This document shows positions 34,513-42,263 of a DNA stretch of 64,000 bases, in pieces (positions within the stretch are counted from its first letter, which is position 1; each line of letters starts with the position of its first letter). The translations under genes and the position numbers were made by a program. Below the pieces are notes generated by a model. It searched no databases. It saw only the letters and a list, made by a program, of their open reading frames with translations, and was not told the origin of the DNA. This stretch comes from Mogibacterium sp. (GTDB taxonomy: Bacteria; Bacillota; Clostridia; Peptostreptococcales; Anaerovoracaceae), in contig JAFQZQ010000011.1 of the NCBI GenBank assembly GCA_017405845.1, forward strand, positions 1 through 64,000, given 5' to 3'.

Positions 34513-35040
34513 TTACCATCCAGTTTTGCCGAGACCAAGAACGCCCTGGCCCAGCTCAAGGATCTTCTTATCAAGCACGGCAAAAGTGATAGCCATGTCA
34601 TAATCAGAATTGTCGCTGATCCAGTCGCGGCATGCGCGTATCGCTACCTGCCAGGCTTCGGCCTTCGGATAGCCGAAGATTCCTGCCGAGATCAGCGGAA
34701 AGCCTATCGAGTGGCAGCCGTTCTCCTTCGCTCTGTTGAGCGACTCGGTATAGCAATTGTAGAGATGTTTTGCCTCGTTGTCGCGGCCGCCTTTCCAGAT
34801 CGGTCCAACTGCGTGGATCACGTGCTTGGCCTTAAGAGCAAAGCCCGGCGTGATGACTGCGCCGCCCGTCGGACAGCCACCCAACTTGTTGCACGCTGCC
34901 TGCATCTCGCGAGGTCCGGCGGCACGGAAAATGGCTCCGCAAACACCGCTTCCCATTGCAAGACCGCTGTTTGCAGCATTTACTATGCAATCCGCATCCA
35001 GATCCGTGATGCCTATCAGTTTAATGTCTATAGTGCTCAT
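34513..35040 (-). CDS. Macrodomain ADP-ribose hydrolase (O-acetyl-ADP-ribose deacetylase type)
   Basis: This 175-residue single macrodomain has CIVNAANSGLAMGSGVCGAIFRAAG near residues 18-43, TGGAVITPGFAL, VIHAVGPIW and FPLISAGIFGYPKAEA, matching the MacroD/YmdB group. Members remove ADP-ribose from proteins or hydrolyse O-acetyl-ADP-ribose; some also process ADP-ribose 1''-phosphate. A PARG-like/ARH fusion and KptA are in the same strand array about 15 kb upstream. Confidence 0.93.
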   Translation of the reverse strand: MSTIDIKLIGITDLDADCIVNAANSGLAMGSGVCGAIFRAAGPREMQAACNKLGGCPTGGAVITPGFALKAKHVIHAVGPIWKGGRDNEAKHLYNCYTESLNRAKENGCHSIGFPLISAGIFGYPKAEAWQVAIRACRDWISDNSDYDMAITFAVLDKKILELGQGVLGLGKTGW

Positions 35041-35076
35041 GCCATCACCCTCTGTTTTTTATCTACGCTGGAATTT

Positions 35077-35550
35077 TTATTTCTTCAGCGGCATCAGCTC
35101 GTATGGCTGCACCTTTGCGAACTCGTCCAGTGTGAGCTCCACAAGATATCCGCCACCGCCGCCGTTGATGATTACGTCTTCCATGTCACCTGCGCACTCG
35201 TCGAAGATAACTCTGTACTGGTGGAGCATTCCGAGCGGTGAAGTACCGCCGTGCATGTATCCTGTCAGCTGCTTGAGCTCAACAGGCTTGATCATCTCGA
35301 GCGCATGCTCGCCAAGAGCTCTTGCGGTCTGTCTCTGCGACAGCTTAGCCAAAGCAGGAACCACGAATACATAGATGCTGCCGGTCGTATCGCCCTTCAT
35401 TACAAGAGTCTTGAAGAGTCTGTCAGCCTTGTCTGCTCCGAGCATTCTGAAATAATCTTCGCCGCTGATGGCTCCAGGTGCCTCGAGAAATTCGTACTTT
35501 GCGTTTACTGCATCAAGTGCTTCAGTTGCAGGTGTTGTGATTTTTGCCAT
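35077..35550 (-). CDS. ybaK: Cys-tRNA(Pro) deacylase YbaK/EbsC
   Basis: This 157-residue protein has the YbaK pattern: FRMLGADKADRLFKTLVMKGDTTGSIYVFVVPALAKLSQRQTARALGEHALEMI with the conserved Lys in TLVMKG, and GYMHGGTSPLGMLHQYRVIFDE, then INGGGGGYLVELTLDEF. It clears Cys mischarged on tRNA-Pro. Length and order of motifs are normal. It is 36 bases upstream of the macrodomain gene. Confidence 0.92.
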   Translation of the reverse strand: MAKITTPATEALDAVNAKYEFLEAPGAISGEDYFRMLGADKADRLFKTLVMKGDTTGSIYVFVVPALAKLSQRQTARALGEHALEMIKPVELKQLTGYMHGGTSPLGMLHQYRVIFDECAGDMEDVIINGGGGGYLVELTLDEFAKVQPYELMPLKK

Positions 35551-35606
35551 TTCTTAGTCCTTCTTTCTTTATATGTGTGATATTTAATAGTGCTGTTAAT
35601 GGTAAC

Positions 35607-35656
35607 TAATGGGGACAGGCCCCGTTAGAGGTCCCTTACGGGGCCTGTCCCCATTA
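35607..35656. repeat. Perfect 19-bp inverted repeat of the GGGGACAGGCCCC type
   Basis: TAATGGGGACAGGCCCCGT (35607-35625) and its exact inverse (35638-35656) surround a 12-base loop. No T-run adjoins it. The core word GGGGACAGGCCCC is like palindromes I associate with REP-type sequences mobilised by Y1 (RAYT) transposases; no such gene is in the window. It may still act as a transcript stabiliser or weak terminator for the LURP-one gene. Confidence 0.85.
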
Positions 35657-35663
35657 AGGAACT

Positions 35664-36317
35664 CTAATTCCCGGATGAGCTCGATCCTGAGGCGGCTGAT
35701 GCAGCGCTCTCCCTGTCGTTCACCATGTGCTGCAGGGTTATAAGAAGTGCCACAGCTTCCTCTTCGTACTCAGGTTTATATATGTCGAGTGCGTACTTGT
35801 CGTGCAGTGAGATCAGTTTCTGACTCACAAGCGCGATAAGCTCGCCATCCGCGTCCTTTATAGTAAAGTTCAGCTGCAGGAAGTTGCCCTCGATCCTCCA
35901 GCCAAGGCCTTCAATATTGGTAACATCCTTTATGATGTGCAGCAACTCGTTGGAAAGTGTAAAACTCTTGCCGTTATCCATGTCCACGTAGTGAACCTCG
36001 TGGAGTGTGATCAGCTTGCGTTCAAAGTATGCCACATGTCTCCCGTTCGCATCGAAGATGTCTGTCTTGTCGTGGATCGACGGGAACTTCGTCTCGGCAC
36101 GATAAACAACCTTTTCATTTTCGTCGGTGATCTCAATGCGGTGATGAAGAGTGAACACCTTCGATGAAGTGTACAGCCGCTTTACAGGAGCTCCATACTG
36201 CTCCTCGTTGCGGATGTCCTGTTTCGATCCGGGTTCTGAGTATCTCTGGTGTGATCTCATTATCAGAAGATATATAGCTGCTATTACGACAGCTGCAACA
36301 AAAATTAAGATTTCCAT
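35664..36317 (-). CDS. Membrane-anchored LURP-one-related (LOR/YxjI) protein
   Basis: This 217-residue protein begins with one hydrophobic helix (ILIFVAAVVIAAIYLLIM) and continues with a tubby-like beta barrel of the LOR family: VFTLHHRIEITDENEKVVYRAETKF, GRHVAYFERKLITLHEVHYV, and ALVSQKLISLHDKYALDIYKPEYEEEAVALLITLQHM. The tail is Ser-rich. Tubby/LOR domains may bind phosphoinositides or act structurally; bacterial function is unknown. It is eight bases after the DUF1847 gene. Confidence 0.75.
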   Translation of the reverse strand: MEILIFVAAVVIAAIYLLIMRSHQRYSEPGSKQDIRNEEQYGAPVKRLYTSSKVFTLHHRIEITDENEKVVYRAETKFPSIHDKTDIFDANGRHVAYFERKLITLHEVHYVDMDNGKSFTLSNELLHIIKDVTNIEGLGWRIEGNFLQLNFTIKDADGELIALVSQKLISLHDKYALDIYKPEYEEEAVALLITLQHMVNDRESAASAASGSSSSGN

Positions 36318-36325
36318 CTACGTGC

Positions 36326-36955
36326 CTACTCCATTTCTAGCTTCTTATAATACGCCTTTGCCTGATACAGCGCTCCTACCGGATTGTGCGCGAGCACTCT
36401 GTCCTTGGCGACCAGGGTTGTGACTAGTGCCTTAGAGTACTTATAAAACAGGCTGTCGTGCCCCACGCAAAGTCCCATAACGACGTTGAAGTCGGTACCT
36501 GCCTGATTCAGCACCTCGGCTTGCATTATAGGGTTACACATCACGGCTCCGGTCCGGGTGATATCGGATTCAGGTACTCCGACTTCGGTCTTCAGGAAGG
36601 AGCCGATCTTGCAGACTGCTCCGTAAACCTCAAAGCCGTGCTTGCGAAGTATGCGTGCCAGCGTGCGGCTCTCTTCGATGAGTCCGACACAGGTCGCGAT
36701 GCCGATCTTCGTGTACCCCATGCGCCTTGCAAACTCGATGACCTCCTCCACCCTCGTATACTTCAGGTAGAACTCGTTCTCGATCTGCGCGGATATGACG
36801 GACACCTTGTTGTTTTCGTCCTCTTCATACAGCCGGCGCACTTTTTCTATGGTTTCTGCAGGCAGCTCCGTTGTCAGGCAAAAGTCCGGATACTCCTTGT
36901 CTCTCTTCTGGCAGTTCAGAACGCCGCAGTCAACGCAGGATTTTGAATCACTCAT
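36326..36955 (-). CDS. DUF1847 metal-binding-like protein
   Basis: This 209-residue protein opens with a Cys-rich SCVDCGVLNCQKRDKEYPDFC segment, followed by IGIATCVGLIEESRTLARILRKHGFEVYGAVCKIG, VMCNPIMQAEVLN and GLCVGHDSLFYKYS. These Cys residues suggest metal binding. The family is common in anaerobes and has no known function. The ATG at 36955 is preferred over a GTG four codons upstream because GAGGG lies at a fitting distance; it overlaps the upstream gene by eight bases. Confidence 0.75.
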   Translation of the reverse strand: MSDSKSCVDCGVLNCQKRDKEYPDFCLTTELPAETIEKVRRLYEEDENNKVSVISAQIENEFYLKYTRVEEVIEFARRMGYTKIGIATCVGLIEESRTLARILRKHGFEVYGAVCKIGSFLKTEVGVPESDITRTGAVMCNPIMQAEVLNQAGTDFNVVMGLCVGHDSLFYKYSKALVTTLVAKDRVLAHNPVGALYQAKAYYKKLEME

Positions 36956-37361
36956 TTTTTCCCTCACTGATCTCCTCAGCAGGCTTTTCCTCCTGAGCCG
37001 GCTCCTTTGGCTTAGGCATTTCCTTCGGCATCGGAGGCTTGCTGTTTCTGACCTTGCGGCTGCGCTTGATCAGTCTGATTATCACGAATATGAGTATGCC
37101 CATCGCAAGCAGCGTGCCTCCGACAAGGAACAGCAGATTCGCCAGAGCGCTTATCAGGTTGAGCTTGGTGGATTCATATCCAAGCCAAAGGAATAGCACT
37201 CCGAGAGCCGCAGTGTCAAGACCTCTGATATACTTCCTTACGCTATCAAGAAGCAGGTTGATAATAACCAGTATTACGATGCCTGCAATGATGTACAGCA
37301 TCAGTTTCGATTCAAGTGAATTTGCACTTGCACTGGCTGTGCCTAAAAATGAACTTAACAT
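36948..37361 (-). CDS. Small membrane protein of unknown function
   Basis: This 137-residue protein has three hydrophobic segments (near 20-40, 49-65, 72-100) and a C-terminal tail rich in Lys, Pro and Glu. The first 15 residues are Ser/Ala-rich. I do not recognise a family. Spacing of ten bases to the methyltransferase gene and overlap with DUF1847 place it in the array. Confidence 0.55.
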   Translation of the reverse strand: MLSSFLGTASASANSLESKLMLYIIAGIVILVIINLLLDSVRKYIRGLDTAALGVLFLWLGYESTKLNLISALANLLFLVGGTLLAMGILIFVIIRLIKRSRKVRNSKPPMPKEMPKPKEPAQEEKPAEEISEGKNE

Positions 37362-37371
37362 TTTCGCGTCC

Positions 37372-37938
37372 TCATTTCTTTGTTATCCACAGTATTTCCG
37401 GTGGATTGTTCTTTTGATTGAGCAGGCTTACAAACGCCACGTGGTACTTGCTCTGGTCGAGCTCCTCAGCCCACTCCAATACAGCTTGTTTTTCCTCAGC
37501 TCCCGCTTCATGGCCGTCATACATAACGACAGTCACTATGCCACCGATGCGTATGGTCCGCAGTGCGCACTCCAGTCCCTTCAAGGTTGTGTCGGCAGTC
37601 GTAGTGATGCTGTGATCGCCTCCCGGCATATATCCGAGATTGAATACGACCGCTGATGCGCTTCTTTCCGCTATGTGATCGCTCATCGAAACAAATGACT
37701 GCATCAGCAGATGCACATTCGAATAACCGTGCGACTTCAGCCGCGCTTCAGTAAGCAGGTGCGCGTTCTTCTGTATGTCGAATGCATACACCTTGCCTTC
37801 GCTTCCGACTGCGCGGGCCAGCGCTATGGTGTCGCGCCCGGTACCGCAGGTCGCGTCAACGACAGTATCGCCCGGTTTTATGTAGGTCAGAGTGACCGAC
37901 ATAGCCAATTCAGTTGTACGTGTTATAAGATTGCTCAT
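37372..37938 (-). CDS. mnmM: SAM-dependent methyltransferase, MnmM/YtqB type
   Basis: This 188-residue protein has motif I VVDATCGTGRDTIALARAVG near residues 25-44 and the family block VFNLGYMPGGDHSITTTADTTL near 97-118, diagnostic of PF06962 (YtqB). In Bacillus YtqB/MnmM methylates 5-aminomethyl-2-thiouridine at tRNA position 34; the thiolating enzyme MnmA is encoded at 20124-21239. The older label is rRNA methylase. The start overlaps the flavodoxin-like gene stop by four bases. Confidence 0.78.
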   Translation of the reverse strand: MSNLITRTTELAMSVTLTYIKPGDTVVDATCGTGRDTIALARAVGSEGKVYAFDIQKNAHLLTEARLKSHGYSNVHLLMQSFVSMSDHIAERSASAVVFNLGYMPGGDHSITTTADTTLKGLECALRTIRIGGIVTVVMYDGHEAGAEEKQAVLEWAEELDQSKYHVAFVSLLNQKNNPPEILWITKK

Positions 37939-38570
37939 GCTCTCTTTGCGAGCCTTTCTCCCATCTCAAATGCCTTCCTGCATTCCTCAGGAAATACCGT
38001 GTCATGCCTTTTCTGCCTGGCTTCAGGGTCGAACATCGTCCACGGCCAGTCGGTCTTGCTGTAGTCTTTCAGCTGCAGAGTCTCACCGCTTACGAGCAGC
38101 TCTGTCGGTCCGACGAATCCGCTGAACGTCTGCTGATAGCCCTTCAGCATTTCAAGATACATGTCGTCAGGTGCATTGCTGGTCATTATGAAGATCACCG
38201 GGATCGGATGCGTATTGCAGCACGGTGTCTCGAGATTATATGTGAGATTCTGGAAGATAAGGCGTTCATACAGAGCCCTGAACGACGCGGTCGGACCCGA
38301 AAGATAATTCGGTGAGCCGATGATGAGCCCGTCAGCCTCGCGGATCGCATCAAGCACCGGTGTCAGACCGTCTCTGCAAATGCAGCGGCCTTTGTTCTTC
38401 TCCCTTTTGCATCCGAAGCACGATATGCAGCCTGTGTACTTCTCGAGTCTGAACAGATCGAATCTCTGCACTTCAGCTCCGGCTGCCTCAGCACCCTTTA
38501 TGGCTTCTGTTATCAGTGTGTCTGTATTCCAGCCCTTACGCGGACCTGCATTTACTGCTACTATCTTCAT
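37935..38570 (-). CDS. Iron-sulfur flavoprotein-like flavodoxin-family reductase
   Basis: This 211-residue protein has an FMN loop AVNAGPRKGWNTDTLITEA, then a Cys-rich segment YTGCISCFGCKREKNKGRCICRDG near 46-70, and IIGSPNYLSGPTASFRALYERL. This matches NADPH-dependent FMN reductase-like iron-sulfur flavoproteins of anaerobes, which use the compact Cys motif for a [4Fe-4S] cluster. It would move electrons in the cytoplasm. The partner is unknown. Confidence 0.85.
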   Translation of the reverse strand: MKIVAVNAGPRKGWNTDTLITEAIKGAEAAGAEVQRFDLFRLEKYTGCISCFGCKREKNKGRCICRDGLTPVLDAIREADGLIIGSPNYLSGPTASFRALYERLIFQNLTYNLETPCCNTHPIPVIFIMTSNAPDDMYLEMLKGYQQTFSGFVGPTELLVSGETLQLKDYSKTDWPWTMFDPEARQKRHDTVFPEECRKAFEMGERLAKRA

Positions 38571-38586
38571 TTTAAACCTCTCAGCT

Positions 38587-39648
38587 TTACTTCAACAACC
38601 CCATTACAGCATCGCCATGATGAGTCTCATCGTTCATCACAGTCTCCACCTCCGGGAAATCAGCGACTATATTCTTATACTTATCGGCCGCATCATATTC
38701 ACCTTTTGCAATGATCGGATACAGCTTTTCCCTGCCGATCGTCCTGTAAAGATTCGGTATGACAATGGCCTTGGTCGGATTGGCCCTGAGCGTCTTCCCG
38801 GTATATCTGAAGAAGACCTCTGCATGCCTTGCCTCGTCCGAAGCAAGTCTTGTGAACGCCTTTTTATCGTTTTCGTCCTTCACGACTTCAGCAAGTTTCT
38901 CGTACATCAGAACAGCATCGACTTCTCCCTGCTGAGCCGCCAGAAGGATCTTCTTCTGTGGCTTCGTGAGCGTGCCGCCCATGCCGGGTTCTCTTAACCC
39001 GGCCTCTTCCATTATGATATCCGCAAGATGGCTCCCGGTAGTGGCATAGCTTATATGGCCTTCACCTTCAAGAATACGCAGTTTAGCGCCTGGTATAGCC
39101 TCTGCAATGGCACGTGTCTCCTTCTCGTCAACAATGTCATTACTGCCGGCTATCACTACCGTCGGTGTCGTGATAGCCGCGAGCTCTTCAGCGGTAATAT
39201 TCGGCTCCCTTGTCATCATGACCAGCTTCGGGTCCTTAATAACCTTGCATACTGCCTTGAGTCCCGCTGCGAGCCATGGCGCCACGCCCTGAGGTGTCAT
39301 GTTTGCACTTCCGGCAAGCAGGAGCCCGATCCTGTCAGTACGCATTGCAGTGAGCAGACCTATGATGGCACCGTCACTGTGACCAAAGTATACAGCATCC
39401 TTTATATCCAGCTTTTCCATGAAGGCTGCCATATCATCAGCCATGTCGGTATAGTGAAGTTCATCTACTTTTGTGCTGAGTCCGTGGCAGCGTGAATCCA
39501 CGTTATATACCGTAAAGTGCCTTCTGAGCAGCCATATGGAGTCCTTGAACTCCCTGTGGTCAGCGCTGTTGCCGTGTACCAGAATCAGAGGCCTGCCCTG
39601 TCCGCACTTTTCATAATAAAGCTCGATCCCGTTTACATCAATCTTCAT
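38587..39648 (-). CDS. Alpha/beta-hydrolase fused to a rubrerythrin-like diiron domain
   Basis: The 353-residue product has two parts. Residues 1-215 form an alpha/beta-hydrolase: LILVHGNSADHREF oxyanion segment, nucleophile in GHSDGA (Ser 91), acid near SNDIVD (about 171) and His in EGHISY (about 199). Residues about 228-353 resemble rubrerythrin: LLAAQQGEVDAVLMYEKLAEVV, LASDEARHAEVFFRYTG, AKGEYDAADKYKNIV and NDETHHGDAV, with Glu and E-x-x-H spacing fit for a diiron site but no rubredoxin part. The frame is continuous. A link to oxidative stress is inference. It overlaps the next gene's coding end by 11 bases. Confidence 0.82.
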   Translation of the reverse strand: MKIDVNGIELYYEKCGQGRPLILVHGNSADHREFKDSIWLLRRHFTVYNVDSRCHGLSTKVDELHYTDMADDMAAFMEKLDIKDAVYFGHSDGAIIGLLTAMRTDRIGLLLAGSANMTPQGVAPWLAAGLKAVCKVIKDPKLVMMTREPNITAEELAAITTPTVVIAGSNDIVDEKETRAIAEAIPGAKLRILEGEGHISYATTGSHLADIIMEEAGLREPGMGGTLTKPQKKILLAAQQGEVDAVLMYEKLAEVVKDENDKKAFTRLASDEARHAEVFFRYTGKTLRANPTKAIVIPNLYRTIGREKLYPIIAKGEYDAADKYKNIVADFPEVETVMNDETHHGDAVMGLLK

Positions 39649-40261
39649 GTGTCCGTCCCCCTTTCAAGCTATAAAGTATCAGTCCGCCTTTATTTGCAAA
39701 GCCTGTATCCCACAGCTTCCGGAAGTCCAGCCATTGGAATCCGCTGTAGGTCACCGCCTTTACAAATAAAGTGTTATCGGTCTCTTCGTATCCATTGATC
39801 AGAAACCAGTGCCATTCGTAGTCTTTGAAGGCTTTCTCCTTGTGATTCAGGTTCAGTATCGGGACCGGGTAACCCGAATCGATCTGTTTCATAACGGCTG
39901 CGGCCGCATTTTCATAGGTTTCGCTGCCATCCAGCATATCCATGCCTATGCAGGTCACTCCTCTGTCATTCAGATACTTCGTGTACCCGTCAACAAAGAT
40001 GTCCAGTCGATTGATGCCCGACAATCTTGGCCACAGATACTTCTCCATCATGTGCGCGAAATCCACATAATCGTCCTTAGACAGGTTTTCTTTATCAAAT
40101 GGATAAATACCCTCAACGCCCATGTGAATCGCAAAATACAGGCTGCTGTCGCAGGCAGTCTCTGCCCCGCAGCCTCCTAATCGCATCATGAATGTCCTGA
40201 ACCAGTCCTGATTGCCCCCGTATGAATCCCCTATTTTAAAATGTTCCAGTTCCCTTTTCAT
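39638..40261 (-). CDS. C39-like cysteine peptidase-fold protein
   Basis: This 207-residue protein has LGGCGAETACDSSLYFA near residues 28-44 with a Cys in the position of the papain-type nucleophile, and HWFLINGYEE near 149 with the expected His. This is like the C39_2 peptidase group. No signal peptide is visible. It may be a peptidase or an acyl or peptidyl transferase. It lies three bases after the selenoprotein frame, so the two are probably cotranslated. Confidence 0.6.
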   Translation of the reverse strand: MKRELEHFKIGDSYGGNQDWFRTFMMRLGGCGAETACDSSLYFAIHMGVEGIYPFDKENLSKDDYVDFAHMMEKYLWPRLSGINRLDIFVDGYTKYLNDRGVTCIGMDMLDGSETYENAAAAVMKQIDSGYPVPILNLNHKEKAFKDYEWHWFLINGYEETDNTLFVKAVTYSGFQWLDFRKLWDTGFANKGGLILYSLKGGRTHED

Positions 40262-40264
40262 TTA

Positions 40265-40909
40265 TCACTCCAGCACATCTCTGAATTCTTCAGTGATGTT
40301 AGCTGTAAACTTGCCCCATATTTTTTTGTCTTCCTTAAGCTTAGGCACTATGGTCTCCATTGCCAGCTTATACGACGGCTCATCGCCGAGCCTCCACATG
40401 TTTTCCGTAAATCCCGCGAACCTGCGAAACTGCGCAGGATCTATCTCCGCTTCTGCAATCATGCGGTCTGCGACATGCCCGAAGAAACCTTCAGCATCGA
40501 AGCCGCCTTCCCCATTAAAAGAATTATAGTCGCTGAGGACGTCATCGTACACCTTGCCCAAGGACATCACAAAGCCCTGAAGGCTCTTTTCTCCAAAGCC
40601 TTCGCGGCGGGCAGGCTCAGGTCTGATCCCGTCCAGCTCAAAAGTCTCGATCCACGGGTGCTTCTCATAGCGTATGACAGCCGGCTCCCCGATGATCACG
40701 CCCTTGGCCGGCACATATACGTAACCGATCGGCGATTCATAGCGGTTATAACCGTCAGCGTATTCAGTTCCGTCCCCATCAGTAAAACTTACCGATATCT
40801 CCATTCTAGGAGGATCGCATCACGTTGTATACCTGATGACATCCAGAACGACATCCCTGAATCCGAGTCTGCGCATGTATTCAATTGCAGCATCGTTCAT
40901 CAAAATCAT
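40265..40909 (-). CDS. Probable selenoprotein with in-frame UGA (Sec30-Cys31)
   Basis: From ATG 40909 the frame runs 29 codons to TGA (40820-40822), then continues without a stop for 184 codons in the same frame. The residues around it read RYTT-U-C-DPPRMEI, a Sec-Cys pair of the kind seen in small 'CC/Se-motif' proteins of anaerobes. The first internal ATG after the UGA (40804) has no ribosome site; CCTCCT lies there instead, so independent initiation is unlikely. A stem CGAT-C-CTCC / GGAG-AT-ATCG with a six-base loop starts two bases after the UGA (40793-40817), where bacterial SECIS elements lie. Total length is 214. Residues 100-214 are a domain I do not recognise. Confidence 0.72.
40793..40817 (-). 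promoter_or_regulatory. Candidate SECIS hairpin after the UGA codon
   Basis: In the mRNA, CGAU-C-CUCC pairs with GGAG-AU-AUCG around UAGAAU, starting two bases after the UGA. Position and size fit bacterial selenocysteine insertion elements; loop sequences differ widely between species, so this is only suggestive. Confidence 0.45.
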
Positions 40910-40914
40910 GGGGA

Positions 40915-41094
40915 TTATCCAAACTGATTGCGTTCTTTATCGTACTCAAAGCCCGCAGCTTTAAGCTTTGCGGTAATTGCTTCAATATCTGCATCGTATG
41001 CTGCGCACAGTTCTTCTAGTGAATCAAATCTGTCACGAAGATTCATATTTACAAAGCTGTACAGCATGAAAGGATCATTAGGTATTCTGTCCAT
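40915..41094 (-). CDS. DUF4250 small protein
   Basis: This gene codes 59 residues: it starts MDRIPNDPFMLYSFVNMNLRD, continues with FDSLEELCAAYDADIEAI and ends GFEYDKERNQFG, all features of DUF4250, a helical family of short clostridial proteins. AGAGG precedes the ATG by about nine bases. Its stop lies five bases before the start of the selenoprotein frame, so the two are probably coupled. Function is unknown. Confidence 0.85.
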   Translation of the reverse strand: MDRIPNDPFMLYSFVNMNLRDRFDSLEELCAAYDADIEAITAKLKAAGFEYDKERNQFG

Positions 41095-41171
41095 TGTTTG
41101 AACCTCTTTCTAAGATATACGTTCTTATTATTCTGGCGGTCAGGCCCCATATGCCATGACCGTCGTATCGA

Positions 41172-41774
41172 TCACTCATCTTCTGTAACAATATCTCCTG
41201 TCCACGTGCTGATTCCACCGAATTCATACACATTTGTGTACCCAATATCTGCCAGCTTTTGCGATGCTTCTTTGCTGCGCCTTCCCGTGCGGCAATATAC
41301 CAGTAGCATCTGCTCCGTATCCGGAAGTGCATCGGCTAGTCCGTCCGCATCTTCTGCTTCCTGTATCGTCTCATTTGGTACATTTACAGCACCGGGGATG
41401 TGTCCTTCGGCAAACTCGTCGGGCCTTCGCACGTCCACGATAAGATAACCGGACTCATCCTTCATCATCTGCAACGCCTCATCCTGCGATATCTGCCTGA
41501 ATCCGCCGCCACAGCTGCTAAGCAGTAATACTGCCGCTGTTATCTGGAGCATCAGGATCACAGGCACTGTAAGCGTGTAATACCATTTTTTAGTTTTATG
41601 TCTGAAGGTGTACATCCCGGCCAACGCTCCTACGGAACCGCCAATAACCGCCATAAACAGCAACACCTTATTGGGTATGCGCTCCTTCTGCTTTATTGCC
41701 GCAGACTTGTCCAGGCCGTACATGCAAAATGCCACAATATTGATGATCACAAGGTATATGACAACTGCTTTCAT
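41172..41774 (-). CDS. DUF1294 membrane domain fused to a rhodanese domain
   Basis: This 200-residue protein starts with a DUF1294 unit (residues 1-75: FCMYGLDKSAAIKQKERIP, GGSVGALAGMYTFRHKTKKW) with two membrane helices, then a third helix ending in LLLSSCGGG, which resembles a lipoprotein signal box buried in the chain. A rhodanese domain follows (about 100-195) with active loop VYCRTGRRS holding the persulfide Cys. The rhodanese is thus membrane-tethered; after the third helix it would face outward if the first helix enters from inside. A role in sulfur or selenium transfer near the selenoprotein is only a thought. Confidence 0.8.
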   Translation of the reverse strand: MKAVVIYLVIINIVAFCMYGLDKSAAIKQKERIPNKVLLFMAVIGGSVGALAGMYTFRHKTKKWYYTLTVPVILMLQITAAVLLLSSCGGGFRQISQDEALQMMKDESGYLIVDVRRPDEFAEGHIPGAVNVPNETIQEAEDADGLADALPDTEQMLLVYCRTGRRSKEASQKLADIGYTNVYEFGGISTWTGDIVTEDE

Positions 41775-41785
41775 TTGTGCCTGCT

Positions 41786-42253
41786 TTACTCCGCCGGTAC
41801 ACCAAGCGACAGTACGCCAACCACGCGGTATGAATCCGGTGCCGACATGATTCTGCGCACATTGTCTTCTGCATCGCCGCCGTTAGCATCTTTTCTCATA
41901 TGCATCTGGACCCAGCACGATCCTACACCCTGATCAGTCGCCATAAGGTGCATATATGTCAAAGCAATCGATGAATCCTCTATCCAGGTATCTGCCTTGT
42001 TTGAATCGCCAAATACAACTATAGCCGCACCGGCACTTGCAAGCATAGCTGCGCCCGCACTCTTTGCAGATGCCAGCGCTTCAAGAGTTTCTCTGTCCTT
42101 TACCAGACAGAACACGCAAGGCTTGCGGTTCATGCTTGTAGGAGCCAGCCTCCCTGCTTCAAGTATCTTCTCGAGTTTTTCTTCCGGAATGGCCTCGTCT
42201 GCATATCTTCGAATGCTGTGTCTCTGCAGCATCGCGTCCATTAATTCCATCAC
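41786..42253 (-). CDS. Nitroreductase-family flavoprotein
   Basis: This 155-residue protein has MLQRHSIRRYADEAIPEEKLEKILEAGRLAPTSMNRKPCVFCLV at the N terminus and SSIALTYMHLMATDQGVGSCWVQMH in the middle, the pattern of short nitroreductases that bind FMN and reduce nitro groups, quinones or enones. Length is at the short end of the family. It is 10 bases after the HsmA-like gene. Confidence 0.88.
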   Translation of the reverse strand: MMELMDAMLQRHSIRRYADEAIPEEKLEKILEAGRLAPTSMNRKPCVFCLVKDRETLEALASAKSAGAAMLASAGAAIVVFGDSNKADTWIEDSSIALTYMHLMATDQGVGSCWVQMHMRKDANGGDAEDNVRRIMSAPDSYRVVGVLSLGVPAE

Positions 42254-42263
42254 AGTCCCCCTT

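Noticed and set aside
40265..40804. A 179-residue stand-alone protein starting at ATG 40804
   Set aside because: No ribosome site precedes this ATG, and the frame continues upstream across a single TGA to a well-placed start coupled to the DUF4250 gene.
41078..41332. An 84-codon minus-strand frame between DUF4250 and the rhodanese fusion
   Set aside because: It is out of phase with the rhodanese domain that clearly occupies the same bases.
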